From contig CAAFUD010000155.1 in NCBI GenBank assembly GCA_900766125.1, positions 1-6,213 of the forward strand: a DNA stretch of 6,213 nt. Direction: 5' to 3'. Below the pieces are notes generated by a model, which searched no databases, was not told where the DNA came from, and worked only from the letters and a program-made list of their open reading frames with translations. This document shows positions 4,756 through 6,213 of the stretch, in pieces. A program made the position numbers and the translations under genes. Source of the stretch: an uncultured Veillonella sp. (lineage in GTDB: Bacteria; Bacillota; Negativicutes; Veillonellales; Veillonellaceae). How positions within the stretch are numbered: the first letter of the stretch is position 1; each line of letters starts with the position of its first letter.

Positions 4756-4819
4756 AATAGACCTCCTAATTCTAGCTTTTATTTTGAAAGCTTATGTTTA
4801 TACTTAATACGATGTGTTA

Positions 4820-4837
4820 ATACATAATATGATGTAT
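4820..4837 (-). repeat. Inverted repeat in the cupin leader
   Basis: ATACAT (4820-4825) and ATGTAT (4832-4837) face each other around 6 bases, and the arms extend by one more A-T pair (4819/4838). In addition AATACGATGT (4806-4815) and AATATGATGT (4826-4835) form a 9/10 direct repeat with a 20-base period, about two helix turns. Given the predicted promoter, these lie in the transcribed leader and could be secondary operator sites or an RNA hairpin. Confidence 0.35.
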
Positions 4838-4852
4838 TTATCTTATGGTTAC

Positions 4853-4876
4853 ATTATAAATGATATTACTTATCAA
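4853..4876 (-). promoter_or_regulatory. Cupin promoter -10 with Fur/PerR-like operator in the spacer
   Basis: On the - strand TATAAT (complement of 4853-4858) is a perfect -10, placing the start near 4846. Directly upstream, 4861-4875 reads TGATATTACTTATCA. Its perfect TGATA/TATCA arms around 5 bases match 12 of 14 specified positions of the 7-1-7 Fur-type consensus (TGATAATNATTATCA). A repressor bound here would cover the -35/-10 spacer. No good -35 hexamer was found at normal spacing. Regulation by iron or peroxide is inferred only from the motif. Confidence 0.5.
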
Positions 4877-4951
4877 TGCTGTGCCTATAGCTACAGTTTT
4901 GAAAAAATAGGGAAGAAATATATAGAAAACTCAAATAGCCAAATATTGGGC

Positions 4952-4984
4952 AAGAAAAAACGAGCGCTTTAAACGCTCGTTTTT
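4952..4984. terminator. Terminator of the - strand reductase/IHxWL operon
   Basis: AAAAACGAGCG (4956-4966) pairs perfectly with CGCTCGTTTTT (4974-4984) around a 7-base loop. Read on the - strand, the hairpin is followed by a U-tract from the A-run at 4952-4960. It lies 30 bases beyond the stop codon of the 5015-5680 gene and can also work on the + strand. Confidence 0.85.
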
Positions 4985-5014
4985 GGGTACATATATTTGA
5001 GAGTAGATACTCTA

Positions 5015-5680
5015 TTATTTTTTACGAATGGAGTATAAACGTGTGCCGTTTTCTTCAGTCGTTACAAGTTCAAAGTTTGGATCTACCGCTTTTACAAAGG
5101 CTTCGAACCATGTTTGGTACGCCAAGGCCATGAACTTAGGGTCAACGCCCGCTGTACGCCAGTAGCCTGCTTGTAATCTGTGATCCCCAACCCATGTGAA
5201 TTCATCAGAGCTTTCAGAAATAACTTGGTCACCACCATCACAAGGCATGCCGTTTACATAGAAGTTTTGAAGTGCATTGTAAATAGCAGGTGCAGTGTGT
5301 TCCTCAAGATTGTCTTGTGCCACAACGCCACATGCTTGACCTTGGACAGCAAATGCATCAAGAATAGCTGTTACTACATGTACGGCTTCATCGCCAGAGT
5401 TAGTATCGAGCAAATCTTTGATGAAAGCTGCTTCGCGAACGGATGCGATGTTGATTTGGTTGGACAACCAGCCATGGATATTGCCATGGTCGATGATGTT
5501 CTCTAGTGGAATGCTAGGGTTGATTGGCTCGCCGTATGTATCTACGGAGATGGAATGTAATTCCTCTGCCAAATCATCAACAACCTTAGTTGTTTTTTCT
5601 AAAATCAAGTTTTCACGCTCAACGAGCAATTGAATTTTACGATATAACCAGTAATGGATGTGACCTAAGAATGCGGACAT
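5015..5680 (-). CDS. Protein of unknown function with two IHxWL motifs, coupled to a sulfite-reductase-like/DUF1858 gene
   Basis: The product is 221 residues, and AAGGAG (complement of 5687-5692) is 6 bases before the ATG. I do not recognise a named domain. It has a visible internal repeat: GHIHYWLYRKIQ (6-17) and GNIHGWLSNQIN (66-77) share G-x-I-H-x-W-L-x-x-x-I, each leading into an acidic/basic helix. This suggests two equivalent helical units, with H9 and H69 as candidate ligands. Further histidines (H65, H101, H128, H167) and two lone cysteines (C117, C147) are present. The middle (about 90-140) is helical. The C-terminal half has MPCDGGDQVISE (145-156) and GDHRLQAGYWRTAG (165-178). There is no signal peptide or membrane segment, so it is probably cytoplasmic. 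Its start lies one base after the stop of the upstream gene, so it is translationally coupled and probably works with that protein. A heme, iron or iron-sulfur partner role is inference only. Confidence 0.6.
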   Translation of the reverse strand: MSAFLGHIHYWLYRKIQLLVERENLILEKTTKVVDDLAEELHSISVDTYGEPINPSIPLENIIDHGNIHGWLSNQINIASVREAAFIKDLLDTNSGDEAVHVVTAILDAFAVQGQACGVVAQDNLEEHTAPAIYNALQNFYVNGMPCDGGDQVISESSDEFTWVGDHRLQAGYWRTAGVDPKFMALAYQTWFEAFVKAVDPNFELVTTEENGTRLYSIRKK

Positions 5681-5681
5681 A

Positions 5682-6213
5682 TTAAGCTCCTTTTCGTGCA
5701 GTTTCTAATTTTTGAACTAAATCGTATACATTAACACCGTGGATTTCTGCAGCTTGCCACAATGGTTCAGCTGTAGAAGATGGGCAACCAAGGCAACCCA
5801 TGCCGATGCTTTGTAATACAGGCACAACATTTGGATATGTATCCACGATGTCGCGAATGATTGTGTCTGGTGTAATAGGAGCACCTGCTTCGAGGCGTGG
5901 TGCTTCTGGTTCTGGATCGTTACCATGACCAGGCAAGAACACAGCTGGTTCATCGGATTTACTTTCAGCTGGAGCACCTTCAAGGTCGCCCAATACAGCC
6001 TCTTTGAAAGCCTCTAAACCAATGCGGTCAATGAATTCGCCCATACGTTCAATTTGTGCGTTTTCTTTATAGTATGCAATGATACGATCTACCAATGCAA
6101 GAGCTTCTTTTTCAGTTGTTACTTCAGCGATGAGGTCGCCAATGCGAGGGTGTGCACCGCCGCTACCGCCAGCGTATACATTCCAGCCCTCTACAGTACC
6201 GATAATACCCACA
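5682..6213 (-). CDS. Nitrite/sulfite-reductase-like protein fused to DUF1858, C-terminal part (5' end outside window)
   Basis: The frame is open from the right edge to TAA at 5682-5684. Its first GTG codon (6210-6212) is probably internal, because the sequence begins inside a conserved fold. VGIIGTVEGWNVYAGGSGGAHPRIG with LIAEVTTEKEAL, a Y-Y-K-E-N helix, then ERMGEFIDRIGLEAFKEAV is the C-terminal part of the 4Fe-4S/siroheme nitrite and sulfite reductase fold (D.G..G...G..V..GG..G..P..G; ER...FI.R.G). The cluster and siroheme cysteines would be upstream, outside the window. A linker rich in P, E and A (about 78-112) follows. The DUF1858 domain comes next: ITPDTIIRDIV, then the C140-L-G-C143-P turn and EPLWQAAEIHGVNVYDLV. 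DUF1858 domains carry a C-x-x-C pair and are often attached to redox or hybrid-cluster-related proteins. Roles in sulfite or nitrite reduction or NO handling are possible. The downstream partner gene begins one base after the stop. Confidence 0.8.
   Translation of the reverse strand, partial: VGIIGTVEGWNVYAGGSGGAHPRIGDLIAEVTTEKEALALVDRIIAYYKENAQIERMGEFIDRIGLEAFKEAVLGDLEGAPAESKSDEPAVFLPGHGNDPEPEAPRLEAGAPITPDTIIRDIVDTYPNVVPVLQSIGMGCLGCPSSTAEPLWQAAEIHGVNVYDLVQKLETARKGA

Noticed and set aside
4938..4951. GCCAAATATTGGGC palindrome between the cupin promoter and the terminator
   Set aside because: The arms are very short and isolated, with no promoter nearby that it would control; probably chance.
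5180..5633. Open + strand frames opposite the IHxWL gene
   Set aside because: They overlap a coupled, well-initiated - strand gene, lack ribosome binding sites, and their products show no conserved pattern.

Overview
The window looks like a chromosomal segment of a Veillonella-type bacterium (Negativicutes, a diderm Firmicute). Ribosome binding sites are strong (AGGAGG-type). An OmpH/Skp-like periplasmic protein implies an outer membrane, yet a YtfI/YtfJ(GerW) gene pair of Bacillus/Clostridium type sits next to a CobO-type gene. Core genes have moderate GC, while one central block is very AT-rich. The genus is my inference from gene content and protein style; no database was searched.

Left part (1-2504, + strand): the last codons of cobO (corrinoid adenosyltransferase), then a DUF2953/YtfI-like membrane protein with a long acidic low-complexity insert, then ytfJ/gerW. 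A 24-pair stem-loop that probably terminates the operon follows. A monocistronic ompH/skp-like gene comes next, with its own sigma-A-type promoter, nearby palindromes and a clean intrinsic terminator.

Centre (about 2505-3800): a visibly AT-rich accessory insert. It holds an Abi_2-family (AbiD/AbiF) protein with a HEPN-type RNase motif, R214-N-C-A-A-H219. Upstream lies a compact transcription unit for a small RNA of about 66 nt: extended -10 promoter, two hairpins, and a strong intrinsic terminator directly in front of the abi ribosome binding site. This promoter / small RNA / terminator / HEPN-toxin order is that of an RNA-antitoxin toxin-antitoxin locus, and it is the most interesting part of the window.

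Right part (3800-6213): a small FMN nitroreductase on the + strand converges with a one-domain cupin on the - strand across a shared bidirectional terminator. The cupin has a Fur/PerR-like inverted repeat (TGATATTACTTATCA) in the spacer of its probable promoter. Further right, on the - strand, is a tightly coupled two-gene operon. Its first gene is the C-terminal part of a nitrite/sulfite-reductase-like protein fused to a DUF1858 domain, running off the window edge. One base after it begins a 221-residue protein of unknown function with two IHxWL motifs. A second bidirectional hairpin terminates this operon.
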